Source: Bacteroidales bacterium UBA4070
Lineage (GTDB): Bacteria; Bacteroidota; Bacteroidia; Bacteroidales; VadinHA17
Length of the DNA stretch: 64,000 nucleotides
Direction: 5' to 3'
Assembly (NCBI GenBank): GCA_002383485.1
Contig: DFYY01000053.1
Location: 62,001-126,000 of the forward strand
Shown: piece after piece, positions 18,501 to 27,022 of the stretch
Numbering within the stretch: the stretch's first letter is position 1
How the letters are laid out: each line of letters starts with the position of its first letter
Position numbers and translations under genes: made by a program
Notes under the pieces: generated by a model
What the model was told of the DNA's origin: nothing
Seen by the model: the letters and a program-made list of their open reading frames with translations, nothing else
Databases searched by the model: none

Positions 18501-18784
18501 TCACGACAGCCTCCTTCAATGAGGCTTCCGAGGGCTTCCTCCTCTCGGTGCTACAGGGCAAAAAAAATCTCATATATAAACATAAAAGAAGCTTCGCCAC
18601 CCTCACCGAGATGGCTGACAGATATATCTATGAGACAGACTTCGTGTCGGCAACCTTTGACAGTAAGACGTTCAGACTCACTGAAGTGAAGTTTCTTACT
18701 CCCTGCATCAGGGAAGCACATTTCCAGAAAGCCGCAGAGATGGCAGTTCTCCTTAAGGGCGCGGAGAGCCTGCTCCATGCATGA
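15503..18784 (+). CDS. ygfK: YgfK-type oxidoreductase (putative selenate reductase subunit family)
   Basis: The 1093-residue product has the composite build of YgfK. Residues 1 to about 430 form a dihydroorotate-dehydrogenase-like part (VGVAAGPHTQMAQ near residue 57). Near 456 begins a GltD-like Fe-S domain (CIAAPCRDACATRQDIPGYL), with a FAD site at about 549 (AAIIGAGPAGLSCAFYL) and an NAD(P) site at about 677 (VIIIGGGNTAMDAA). The C-terminal part has ferredoxin-like Cys clusters near 909 (CLWCDEICSICTTVC) and 974 (CNECGNCNTFCPTGG). It is essential for urate breakdown in the proposed anaerobic pathway and could be the electron hub for the two dehydrogenases. It sits in one operon with them. 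The name selenate reductase is historical. Confidence 0.88.
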   Translation: MMSGKFCPIPLKQLLKMILKELGNEGTLFGIPEELFFVPGSNRALHTSIFGHPLHSPVGVAAGPHTQMAQNIVAAWLTGARYIELKTIQTLDELEVSKPCIDMQDEGYNCEWSHELKIRESFDEYLNAWIIIHVLNHRFGWGDDSGVVFNMSAGYNLRGIMQENVQWFLDMMNDCGDQLSAKLEEISDIYPEAKEIDIPSLISDNITLSTMHGCPPDEIESIARYLIAERNLHTLVKLNPTLLGPEMLREILSVKLGFKTIVPDEAFAHDLKYDDALRIIRSLQSLAAGNNLQFGLKLTNTLESVNNKNIFGSDVPMMYMSGRALHPISVNLARKLQEEFRGGLLLSFSAGADAFNIAPLISCGFTTVTVCSDLLKPGGYMRLHQYFSELTKGLDKYAAGSIDDYILRSAGMTERKAAAFSNLEAYSEAVLSASAYKREYIRPPDIKSDRELGLFDCIAAPCRDACATRQDIPGYLRHTSHGDFSKAFEVILNTNPFLSVTGMICDHLCQGKCTRVNYDDPLQIREVKRFISCQNEISLKPAADNGMRAAIIGAGPAGLSCAFYLRLAGFSVDVFEARPKAGGMVQYAIPGFRLTHEAVERDIDRISGLGVNIIFNSHIDKQKFSELRRDYPCIFVGPGAQLAAPLRIEGEDASGVIDPLQFLYSARAGTGTGIGKDVIIIGGGNTAMDAARTAHRFVGRDGSVTIVYRRTVNEMPADQGEIREVLKEGITIMELTAPEKIIVRDGMVAGLICSRMELKGIDRSGRPAPVKIEGSDFEIGCDTVIPAIGQMTDIDIASRDELSVGNSPYRTRINGVYTGGDAMRGASTAINAVGDGRKAAEQIIIDAGISLTVKKPELRRDLSYNDLMMKRAVRIHARPPDEPTDEERRTFSLLSRTQDSKAMTEEAGRCLWCDEICSICTTVCPNFANRTYMTAPCSCNLQKAVMTEEGVIAFEEDGVFEIRQPYQILHIANFCNECGNCNTFCPTGGAPFREKPKFWLTTASFNEASEGFLLSVLQGKKNLIYKHKRSFATLTEMADRYIYETDFVSATFDSKTFRLTEVKFLTPCIREAHFQKAAEMAVLLKGAESLLHA

Positions 18785-18854
18785 TAAACGGCATGATTCA
18801 ATTAGCGGCATATTGACTATCTTGCATTGAATATCCGATAAACCCGAGGGATTT

Positions 18855-20336
18855 ATGATCCAGCCTATAGATAAGATTACAAGTGAGACAGCCCTGGAGA
18901 ATGCTGTCAACCGTTTCAGGGAAATGGGAATTATCCTTCCCACCTTCGAACAGCAGAGACACCCTGAACTTATTCCCGATAAGATAAGGACCAGGCTGAA
19001 GGATATAGGATTATGGGAGATCAATCCCCTTAACCTTTTCCGCATAACATGGAAGAATGAGCCGGTGGAAAAAGGGAGCCTTTTCGGCGGTGTCAACTTC
19101 ATTGAGCTCTCCCCTGAACTTACGGGAGTGAAGGCGCGGATCATCCTCCTCATCGGCAAATGGTTCCCGACAGGAGCCCACAAGGTAGGAGCAGCATACG
19201 GCTGCCTTGCACCGAGAATAATCACCGGCGGATTTGACCCCTCATGGCAGAAGGCAGTATGGCCTTCGACAGGCAACTATTGCAGAGGCGGCGCCTTTGA
19301 TTCAAAGCTGATGGGCACCGAATCGGTGGCGATACTGCCTGAAGAGATGAGCAACGAGCGGTTCGCCTGGCTCCGCGATGAGATAGGCTCAGAGGTGATA
19401 GCAACACCCGGATGCGAATCGAACGTCAAGGAGATTTATGATAAGTGCTGGGAGATACGCAGAACGCGAACCGATTGTATAATATTCAACCAGTTTGATG
19501 AGTTCGGCAATGCTGCATGGCACTATAACATAACAGGTCAGGCCATTGAGGAGGTATTCAACACCGTGAAGAGTGACCGCAGCAGGCTGGCAGCCTATGT
19601 CTCAGCCACAGGATCGGCAGGCACCATAGCGGCAGGCGATTATCTCAGGACAATAGAACCAGGCATTAAGGTTGTTGCCTCCGAAGCACTCCAGTGCCCT
19701 ACCCTGCTTATGAACGGCTTTGGCGGTCACAGGATTGAAGGCATAGGAGACAAGCATGTGCCCTGGATACACAACGTCAGAAATACTGACCTGGTGACCG
19801 CAATCGATGATGAGTACTGTATGAGGCTCCTGCGGCTCTTCAATGAGAAGAAGGGCAGTGACCATCTCACGCACATGGGGATTGACCCCGGTGAAGTACA
19901 TAACCTGCCCCTGCTCGGCATCTCATCAATAGGCAACCTGCTGTCTGCAATAAAGACGGCCAGGTACTATGAGATGACTTCTGATGATGTCATTGTGACA
20001 GTAGCAACAGACTCGGCGGAGATGTACAGCTCAAGGATCAGAGAGCTTAGGGTACAGAGGGGCTTATATGACTCACTCCAGGCCGTGCGTGACTTTGAGC
20101 AGTGCCTCATGGGGACGCGTTGTGATAACATGAAGGAACTTAATTATACTGACAGGAAGGCGATACATCACCTGAAGTACTATACCTGGGTGGAACAGCA
20201 GGGTAAGGAAGTTGAAGAGCTGAACCAGCTGTGGTATGACAGGGATATCTGGAACACGATGTTCAGGCAGACAGCACGGTGGGATGAGCTGATAGAAGAG
20301 TTCAATGAGAGGACCGGGTTACTGCACACCCTCTAG
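18855..20336 (+). CDS. Fold-type II PLP-dependent enzyme, role unassigned
   Basis: The 493-residue product has the cofactor lysine at residue 110 (FPTGAHKVGAAYG), the substrate/cofactor loop STGNYCRGGAFDS near residue 136, and a glycine-rich region SATGSAGTIAAGDYL near 250. It belongs with the tryptophan-synthase-beta/cysteine-synthase superfamily but is longer than YgeX (about 400) and lacks an obvious match to it. It lies 70 bases after ygfK and 17 bases before a threonine-synthase-like gene, inside the purine operon. By context it could act on 2,3-diaminopropionate or a related amino acid; that is an inference. Confidence 0.8.
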   Translation: MIQPIDKITSETALENAVNRFREMGIILPTFEQQRHPELIPDKIRTRLKDIGLWEINPLNLFRITWKNEPVEKGSLFGGVNFIELSPELTGVKARIILLIGKWFPTGAHKVGAAYGCLAPRIITGGFDPSWQKAVWPSTGNYCRGGAFDSKLMGTESVAILPEEMSNERFAWLRDEIGSEVIATPGCESNVKEIYDKCWEIRRTRTDCIIFNQFDEFGNAAWHYNITGQAIEEVFNTVKSDRSRLAAYVSATGSAGTIAAGDYLRTIEPGIKVVASEALQCPTLLMNGFGGHRIEGIGDKHVPWIHNVRNTDLVTAIDDEYCMRLLRLFNEKKGSDHLTHMGIDPGEVHNLPLLGISSIGNLLSAIKTARYYEMTSDDVIVTVATDSAEMYSSRIRELRVQRGLYDSLQAVRDFEQCLMGTRCDNMKELNYTDRKAIHHLKYYTWVEQQGKEVEELNQLWYDRDIWNTMFRQTARWDELIEEFNERTGLLHTL

Positions 20337-20353
20337 AAACTGACCTGCAGAAG

Positions 20354-21592
20354 ATGGCCAAGGCTAAATTCATTTACAGATGCACCGGCTGCGGAAGGGA
20401 ATATGATGCTGCTGAGACAGTCTATCTCTGCCCTTCATGCAGTGAAGCACCTGTACCCGGCACCCCGCCGCAGGGCGTATTGAAAACAATATATGATTAT
20501 AAGGCCATCAGGGAGGCTCATTCCGGGTTCGACGCACTGAAAGCGAAAGGGTTCATTGACCTGCTTCCGCTTGAAAGCACCGGCTCAATGCCGAAGCTGA
20601 AGGTGGGCAATACCCCGTTGTACCAGGTGAGTGAAATGAACGGAAAGGAGTTCCCGTTCCGTCTTTACCTCAAGGATGACTCTCAGAATCCCACCTGGTC
20701 ATTCAAGGACAGGGCCTCAGCGCTGGTCTCGGCATATGCCTGGGAGAGAGAGCTTGGGACAATAATTACAGCTTCAACAGGCAATGCGGGCTCTTCCCTC
20801 GCGGGAATATGCGCCTCGCAGCGGCAGAGAGCAGTGATCGTCGTTCCGGATACGGCACCCCTGGCAAAACTGACCCAGATAGTGATGTACGGTGCAACGA
20901 TAGTACCCGTAAAAGGCACCTATGATGAGGCTTTTGACCTAAGTGTGAAGGCCACGGAGGCGTTCGGATGGTATAACCGTAATACTGCCTTCAACCCGCT
21001 TACAATTGAAGGGAAGAAGACAGCATCGTTCGAACTGTTTGAACAGCTTGGTAACCGGGTGCCAGACAGGATATTCATCCCGGCAGGCGATGGCGTGATA
21101 CTGGCAGGCATATACAAGGGATTTGAAGATCTGCTTCACCTGGGAATAATTGAAAATATGCCCGTAATCGTGGTCATACAGTCGGAGAAAAGCGATAACC
21201 TGGTAAGGAATTTGTCCGGGAAGGTATTCAGCATCGTTCCTTCGACGACGGTGGCTGACTCCATCTCCGTTGACATACCCAGGAACTTCCATTTGGCACG
21301 GCAGTTTATTACGGAATACAACGGCGAGACACTGATCGTTTCTGATGATGCTATCCTGAGTGCCTCAATGGCGCTGGCACGCAACACCGGCCTCTTTGCC
21401 GAACCGGCAGCGGCGGCAGCGTTTGCCGGATTCCTCACATACCACCTTGATGGCCGTATCGCTGCCGGCTCATCAAATGTCGTGCTGCTTACCGGTGGTG
21501 GACTTAAAGACCCTGCGGCTGTCTCCTCACGTATCAGTATGCCCATGTCAGTCTACCCGACAATTGATAACCTGGAGAGGCTGACGCAATGA
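20354..21592 (+). CDS. Threonine-synthase-like PLP enzyme with zinc ribbon
   Basis: The 412-residue product starts with a zinc-ribbon pattern (Cys10, Cys13, Cys26, Cys29), then has the cofactor lysine at 118 (NPTWSFKDRAS) and the loop ASTGNAGSSLAG near 142. GDGVILAGIYKGFEDL near 240 and LLTGGGLKD near the end are typical of threonine synthases. In primary metabolism the enzyme makes threonine from phosphohomoserine. Here it is embedded in the purine operon, its stop overlapping the xdhD start (ATGA), so a catabolic eliminase role is plausible. The sequence alone does not exclude true threonine synthase. Confidence 0.8.
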   Translation: MAKAKFIYRCTGCGREYDAAETVYLCPSCSEAPVPGTPPQGVLKTIYDYKAIREAHSGFDALKAKGFIDLLPLESTGSMPKLKVGNTPLYQVSEMNGKEFPFRLYLKDDSQNPTWSFKDRASALVSAYAWERELGTIITASTGNAGSSLAGICASQRQRAVIVVPDTAPLAKLTQIVMYGATIVPVKGTYDEAFDLSVKATEAFGWYNRNTAFNPLTIEGKKTASFELFEQLGNRVPDRIFIPAGDGVILAGIYKGFEDLLHLGIIENMPVIVVIQSEKSDNLVRNLSGKVFSIVPSTTVADSISVDIPRNFHLARQFITEYNGETLIVSDDAILSASMALARNTGLFAEPAAAAAFAGFLTYHLDGRIAAGSSNVVLLTGGGLKDPAAVSSRISMPMSVYPTIDNLERLTQ

Positions 21593-24153
21593 TCACCTAT
21601 ACCCTTAACGGTGTACCCGGAAGTTTTGAGGGAGACCCGGAGGAGTCGCTTCTCGATCACCTCAGAATAGAAAGCAGGATCACATCGGCCAAGGATGGCT
21701 GCTCTGGACAGGGGGTATGCGGCGCCTGCACCGTGGTGATCGACGGCAGGGCCCGCCTGGCCTGCCGCACAAAGATGCGAAGCCTGGAAGGGACTGAGAT
21801 AATTACTGCCGAAGGACTTCCTAAGAGATTCAGAGAGGTGATCAGCAGGCATTTTGCACAGAAGGGTGCTGTGCAGTGCGGCTTCTGCTCACCCGGGATG
21901 ATCATGAGGGCGAAGGCACTGCATAATGCCAATCCGTCACCCTCGCGAGCTGAAATCATTAAAGCTGTTTCGCCCAACCTGTGCCGTTGTACCGGGTATG
22001 TAAAAATCGTTGATGCCATTGCCTCGGCTTTTGCCGAGCTTAACGGTGAGCCTGATGGCAAACCGGAATCAATCCCTGTAGCCTCTGCCGCGGTCGGCGA
22101 GCACTACCCCAAATACATGGCAACAGACACAGCGCTGGGAGCAAGGGATTTCGTTGACGACATGCACTTCGACGGAATGGTTCAGGGAGCGCTCAGGTTC
22201 AGCGATCACCCCCGTGCCACGGTTGTTAAAATCGATACCTCCGAAGCCCTGAAGGCCGAAGGGGTGATTAGAATCTTCACCGCTGCAGATATCCCGGGCG
22301 AACATAAAACGGGACTCATCTTCAGGGACTGGCCCCTTATGTTGGCCGAAGGAGATACAACCCATTGCCTTGGCGATGTGCTGGCCGGTGTGGTGGCAGA
22401 GACGGAAGCCATGGCCCGGGCGGCAGCACGACTGATAAAGATTGACTACCGGGTTCTGGATCCGGTGACTGACATGCATGAGGCCGCCAGGCCGGACAGC
22501 ATCGAGGTCCACAACGGCCGCTCCAATGTGCTTGAGACCTGCAGCATCAGTTCCGGTGATGTGAAACAGGAACTCGCCAGGGCCGCCTGGGTAAGTACAG
22601 GCATATATGAGACCCAGCGTATAGAACATGCCTTCCTCGAGACCGAAACAGCGATAGCCATGCCAGAGAACGATGGCATCAGACTATACAGCCAGGGACA
22701 GGGTGCATATGTCGACAGGAAGGCAGTCTCGGAGATACTGGGGCTGCCGGAGGAGAAGGTAAGGGTGATACAGGTGCAGAACGGCGGAGGCTTCGGCGGA
22801 AAGGAAGATATCACTGTTCAGGGCCATGCGTCACTCTTTGCATGGCATCTGAAGAGACCGGTGAGAGTTCACCTTAACAGGGACGAATCAATCATCATGC
22901 ACCCCAAGCGCCACCCCGTATGGATGGAGATAAGCCTCGGCTGCGACAGCAAGGGAAAATTCACTGCATTAAAGCTTAATGCTCTTGGCGATACTGGTGC
23001 CTATGCCTCTGTGGGAACCAAGGTGATGGAGCGGGTTGTGGGCCATGCCACCGGTGCTTACTCAGTGCCTGCTGTGGATATCAGGGCTGTGACGGTATAT
23101 ACGAACAATATCCCCTCCGGCGCCATGCGAGGCTTCGGCGTGCCGCAGGTGACCTTTGCCGTGGAGAGCTGCATCGATGAACTGTGCCGCATGGGAGGGT
23201 TCAACCGCTGGCAGATTCGCTGGGACAACGCACTGGAAGACGGAAAAAGAACAGCAACAGGACAGATACTCAGAGGCGTGGGACTGAAAAAGACCCTGCT
23301 GGCTGTCAGGGATGCTTTTACCGCGGCGAAATTTGCCGGCATAGCATGCGGCATCAAAAACACCGGCGTGGGAAACGGCCTGACAGATGACAGCGAGGTA
23401 TCGGTGGAAATCATCTCGGATAAAAAGGTCATCATCAGCCACGGCTGGAGCGAGATGGGCCAGGGAATACATACCATGGCCGTGCAGATACTGCACCACG
23501 AGACAGGCATCAACCCTGAGATAATTGAGGTGAAGGTGGACACCGCAGCAGGACTCCCCACCGGCATGACCACCTCCTCAAGGGCTACCGCACTGATGGG
23601 CAACGCCCTCATCAATGCCTCGGCAAGAATAAGTGAGGATCTGAAACAGGGGTCACTGCAACAACTTGCCGGCCGCATCTACAGGGGAAGATACGTGTGC
23701 GACTGGACCTGCAAACCGGGAGAAAAGAGCGATGACCCGGCTATCCACTTCGCTTATGGCTACGCCACACAGGTGGCAATACTTGGCGATGATGGCTCTG
23801 TCAGAAAGATCATCGCAGCACACGATGCCGGTAAGATAATGAACCGCATGCTCTTTGAGGGCCAGATCGAGGGCGCAGTCCATATGGGTATGGGTTACGC
23901 ACTGACTGAAGAACTGCCCCTTGAGAACGGCAGGCCGGTGAGCCTGATGTTCAACGACCTGGGGATACTCAGGGCAGATGATATGCCTGAGATAGAGGTG
24001 ATCGGCATAGAGGAGAGAGACCCTGTGGGGCCCTATGGCGCCAAAGGAATAGGTGAGATCGGAATGGTGCCGACAGCGGCAGCCATAGCCAATGCCTTCT
24101 GTGCTTACGACAGAATAAGAAGAACAAAATTACCTCTCAGAAGAAAGAAATAA
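21589..24153 (+). CDS. xdhD: XdhD-type molybdenum dehydrogenase, [2Fe-2S] domains fused to Mo domain
   Basis: The 854-residue product starts with a [2Fe-2S] domain (Cys38, Cys44, Cys47; the first loop is C-x5-C-x2-C, one residue longer than in the small subunit at 11849), then CGFCSPG and CRCTGY. From about residue 170 the molybdenum part follows: GGGFGGKED, SGAMRGFGVPQ, SEMGQGIHTMA and GAKGIGEIG with the catalytic Glu. No FAD domain is present. This matches the XdhD/selenium-dependent xanthine dehydrogenase group of the urate cluster. Without FAD, electrons must leave through a partner, perhaps YgfK. It overlaps the preceding PLP gene by four bases and is followed 18 bases later by the amidohydrolase. 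Confidence 0.87.
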   Translation: MITYTLNGVPGSFEGDPEESLLDHLRIESRITSAKDGCSGQGVCGACTVVIDGRARLACRTKMRSLEGTEIITAEGLPKRFREVISRHFAQKGAVQCGFCSPGMIMRAKALHNANPSPSRAEIIKAVSPNLCRCTGYVKIVDAIASAFAELNGEPDGKPESIPVASAAVGEHYPKYMATDTALGARDFVDDMHFDGMVQGALRFSDHPRATVVKIDTSEALKAEGVIRIFTAADIPGEHKTGLIFRDWPLMLAEGDTTHCLGDVLAGVVAETEAMARAAARLIKIDYRVLDPVTDMHEAARPDSIEVHNGRSNVLETCSISSGDVKQELARAAWVSTGIYETQRIEHAFLETETAIAMPENDGIRLYSQGQGAYVDRKAVSEILGLPEEKVRVIQVQNGGGFGGKEDITVQGHASLFAWHLKRPVRVHLNRDESIIMHPKRHPVWMEISLGCDSKGKFTALKLNALGDTGAYASVGTKVMERVVGHATGAYSVPAVDIRAVTVYTNNIPSGAMRGFGVPQVTFAVESCIDELCRMGGFNRWQIRWDNALEDGKRTATGQILRGVGLKKTLLAVRDAFTAAKFAGIACGIKNTGVGNGLTDDSEVSVEIISDKKVIISHGWSEMGQGIHTMAVQILHHETGINPEIIEVKVDTAAGLPTGMTTSSRATALMGNALINASARISEDLKQGSLQQLAGRIYRGRYVCDWTCKPGEKSDDPAIHFAYGYATQVAILGDDGSVRKIIAAHDAGKIMNRMLFEGQIEGAVHMGMGYALTEELPLENGRPVSLMFNDLGILRADDMPEIEVIGIEERDPVGPYGAKGIGEIGMVPTAAAIANAFCAYDRIRRTKLPLRRKK

Positions 24154-24171
24154 ATCACAAATCAATAAGTC

Positions 24172-25449
24172 ATGAACCTGCTGCTAAGGAACGCAACATA
24201 CATTGACTGGGAAACGCTCGATTTCAGCAACAAGAATATTATTGTCAGGCCGGATGACGACACTGTACAGCTCCTGCCGCATGATGATGACGGAATCGTA
24301 TACCCTGACACCGAGGTTATTGACTGCACCGGTAAGCTTGTGACTAAATCTTTTGCCGTGGGCCATCATCATGCCTACTCGGCACTGGCCAGGGGGATGG
24401 GCTCGCCGAAGAAGATCCCCTGCAACTTCCATGAGATACTTCAGTACGTATGGTGGACCCTCGATAAGAAACTTGACGCCGGATTGGTTGAAATGTCTGC
24501 CCTGGTAACAGCCATGGAATGCGCCAGGAACGGTTCCACATTCGTGGTAGACCATCACGCCTCTCCCTTCGCGGTTAAGGGTTCTCTTGAAATCATTGCC
24601 CGCGCCTTTGAAAAAGTGGGTCTGTCACACCTGTTGTGCTATGAGACCTCCGACCGCGACGGAAAGGTTATTGCCGGTGAAGGTCTTGAGGAGACAGAGA
24701 CATGGCTTAAGCACCACCAGGGACTGGTAGGTCTTCATGCCTCATTCACCGTTGGCGATGACACACTTGGCCGGGCTGTTGAACTGATGCATAAGTACAA
24801 CAGCGGCATTCATATCCATGTTGCCGAAGATAAACATGATCAGGAACAGTGCATTAACTCATATGGCAGGAGAGTGGTTGAGCGACTGTCAGGGGCAGGT
24901 GTGCTGAGCTCGCCTAAAAGTATCCTCGTTCACTGCCTCCATCTTGAGGAGAGGGAGCGGGAACTGATAGGAAATTCACCTGCATGGGTGGCTGAAAACT
25001 GTGAAAGCAACCTGAACAACAATGTCGGTTATTTCAACGGGGCAGGGCTTGGTGAGAACATTATGCTCGGTACTGACGGCATGCACAGCGACATGCTTCA
25101 GAGCCTCAAGGCGGCCTTCTTCGTGGGGCAGGGTCATGACAACATCTCATACGAGTCCGCGTACAGGCGTTTCAGAAACATGCACCGCTACCTGAGTGAA
25201 AACGGATTCAAAGGTGACGGAGCCAATAATCTGGTTGTCCTGAATTACCATTCCCCCACTCCCGTCACAAAAGAGAATTTCATTGCCCATCTACTTTTCG
25301 GGATATCATCACGTCACATAACCGACGTTATATCCGGGGGAAAGCTTATCCTCAGAAAGAGAAAAATCATGACTGTCGATGAGCAGGCCATACTGAAGGA
25401 ATCAAGAAAGCAGGCTGAAAGACTCTGGAATATGATCAGGCATCACTGA
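24172..25449 (+). CDS. ssnA: SsnA-like amidohydrolase
   Basis: The 425-residue product has the metal site of the cytosine/guanine-deaminase type amidohydrolases: GHHHAYS near residue 63, HIHVAEDKHDQ near 217, LVHCLHLEE near 250 and GTDGMHSD near 300. Family SsnA proteins are companions of YgfK and XdhD and are predicted to remove an amino group from or open a purine-derived ring. The context and length fit. It ends the plus-strand operon; its 3' end overlaps the 3' end of the convergent permease gene by 14 bases. Another cytosine-deaminase-like function is possible. Confidence 0.82.
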   Translation: MNLLLRNATYIDWETLDFSNKNIIVRPDDDTVQLLPHDDDGIVYPDTEVIDCTGKLVTKSFAVGHHHAYSALARGMGSPKKIPCNFHEILQYVWWTLDKKLDAGLVEMSALVTAMECARNGSTFVVDHHASPFAVKGSLEIIARAFEKVGLSHLLCYETSDRDGKVIAGEGLEETETWLKHHQGLVGLHASFTVGDDTLGRAVELMHKYNSGIHIHVAEDKHDQEQCINSYGRRVVERLSGAGVLSSPKSILVHCLHLEERERELIGNSPAWVAENCESNLNNNVGYFNGAGLGENIMLGTDGMHSDMLQSLKAAFFVGQGHDNISYESAYRRFRNMHRYLSENGFKGDGANNLVVLNYHSPTPVTKENFIAHLLFGISSRHITDVISGGKLILRKRKIMTVDEQAILKESRKQAERLWNMIRHH

Positions 25450-26839
25450 TGCCCTTGTCTTTTCTCCGGAAAATGAAATATACCGGTATGCCTGACAGTA
25501 TCAGTGACAGACCTATCATTGCCTCGCGGGGCCGGGTAATTATGGTATTAAAAAAGAGTCCGATACAGAAGACTACAAAAATGGCCGGCACAACAGGGTA
25601 ACCCCATACCCTGTACGGCCTGCTGGCATCGGGTATCCTGCGGCGCAATATGAAGACACCTGTGGCCATCGCCCCGTAAAATATATATACTGCAAATATC
25701 AGCATGTCAGTCAGCTGCTCAAAGGTTCCCGAAAACACCAGCACCGACGCCCATATCCCCTGCCACAGCAGCGAGTTACCCGGCACACTGTGACGGTTCA
25801 GTTTCCCTATGCCGGAAAAGAAAAGCTTCTCCTTTGACATCGCATAATAAGGCCGTGAACCTGTCAGTATACTTGCATTGAGACATCCCAGGGTGGTAAT
25901 CAGAATAAGTACAGATATGAAGAGGACCCCTCCTGCTCCCCACAGACTCCTTATAACCTCCACCGCCGCTATCTGGTTCCCGGCCTCATGAACCTGTACA
26001 AGATCCGGTATTGACATTATCCTCATATAAGCCAGATTAACAAGCACATAGACACCAATCACAATCAGCACACCAATAGCTATTCCTTTCGGAATATTCC
26101 TGTTCGCATTCTTTATCTCCCCGCCGATGAATCCTACCGAAACCCATCCCTGGTATGCCCAGAAAGCGGCAAGCATCGCCGTATAGAACTGGGAAACGGT
26201 TACTGAACCGTTTCCCAGTTCCCTGAAATTAATGAAGTTCTCCGGTTTGGGTGTGCTGGTGGAAAGCCCGGCTACAATAATCACGAGCAACCCGGCACAG
26301 ACAAAAAAGAAAATCGCCTTTCCTGTCCACACTCCGCTTCTGAGTCCTGACATGTTGAGCAATGTCAGCAGCATGATCACAATGATGGCCGCCAGCTTGA
26401 TGCCAAAATCCTGAAACGGGAAGAAAACACCCCCTATTGAAAAGTCATGCATCGCTGGAAGGAGATCAGGTATCGGAAAAATGCTGTTAAGCGATTGCAC
26501 CAGCACATACGCCAGTGAAGATATCGTTGCGGTCTGAATAACTGCAAAAAGTGACCATCCGTAAAGGAATGAAAAGAACCGATTGTAGATTTTTTTAAGG
26601 TATACATAATCCCCGCCGGTGTCTGCCAGCATCCCTGCGAGTTCGGCATTACTCAGCGCCCCGAATAGGGTGATAACTCCCCCGGCAACCCATACCAGAA
26701 GGATCCATACTGATGAATTAAGCTCATCAGCCATGGGGGCTATTTTTTTGTAAACTCCGGAACCAATTATGTTGGCTATTACAAAAATGACTACATAACC
26801 AAGACCCAGGGTCCTGGATAAGCTTCTCTGGTCAGTCAT
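25436..26839 (-). CDS. APC-family amino acid/purine-like permease
   Basis: The 467-residue product has about twelve transmembrane segments. The start shows GYVVIFVIANIIGSGVYKKI, the unwound first helix with the GSG motif that binds substrate in APC transporters, and GALSNAELAGMLADTGGDYV, also conserved. It is an inner-membrane importer or exchanger for amino acids or polyamines. It converges on the ssnA-like gene, so it may supply or export a metabolite of that pathway, but the strand differs and the link is an inference. A broken paralogue is at 34550-35625. Confidence 0.87.
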   Translation of the reverse strand: MTDQRSLSRTLGLGYVVIFVIANIIGSGVYKKIAPMADELNSSVWILLVWVAGGVITLFGALSNAELAGMLADTGGDYVYLKKIYNRFFSFLYGWSLFAVIQTATISSLAYVLVQSLNSIFPIPDLLPAMHDFSIGGVFFPFQDFGIKLAAIIVIMLLTLLNMSGLRSGVWTGKAIFFFVCAGLLVIIVAGLSTSTPKPENFINFRELGNGSVTVSQFYTAMLAAFWAYQGWVSVGFIGGEIKNANRNIPKGIAIGVLIVIGVYVLVNLAYMRIMSIPDLVQVHEAGNQIAAVEVIRSLWGAGGVLFISVLILITTLGCLNASILTGSRPYYAMSKEKLFFSGIGKLNRHSVPGNSLLWQGIWASVLVFSGTFEQLTDMLIFAVYIFYGAMATGVFILRRRIPDASRPYRVWGYPVVPAIFVVFCIGLFFNTIITRPREAMIGLSLILSGIPVYFIFRRKDKGISDA

Positions 26840-27022
26840 CGGATGTCATCTTTCTGCGGGTGAAGACGCTAATTTAAGAAATATGTAAGGAGAATTGCGA
26901 TATTCAAATTGCGATTGGGAATTTTGCGCAGGGCGATGCAATATTGCAGCCCGGATGATTATTCCCTGAGAACATTCACATCAGTTCTGCGTATAATATA
27001 AGTAACATCTTTGCTACGAAAC

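Noticed and set aside
13246..24153. Selenoprotein hypothesis for the xanthine dehydrogenases and YgfK
   Set aside because: The frames are complete without in-frame UGA and no hairpin of SECIS type was seen; the family names mention selenium for historical reasons.
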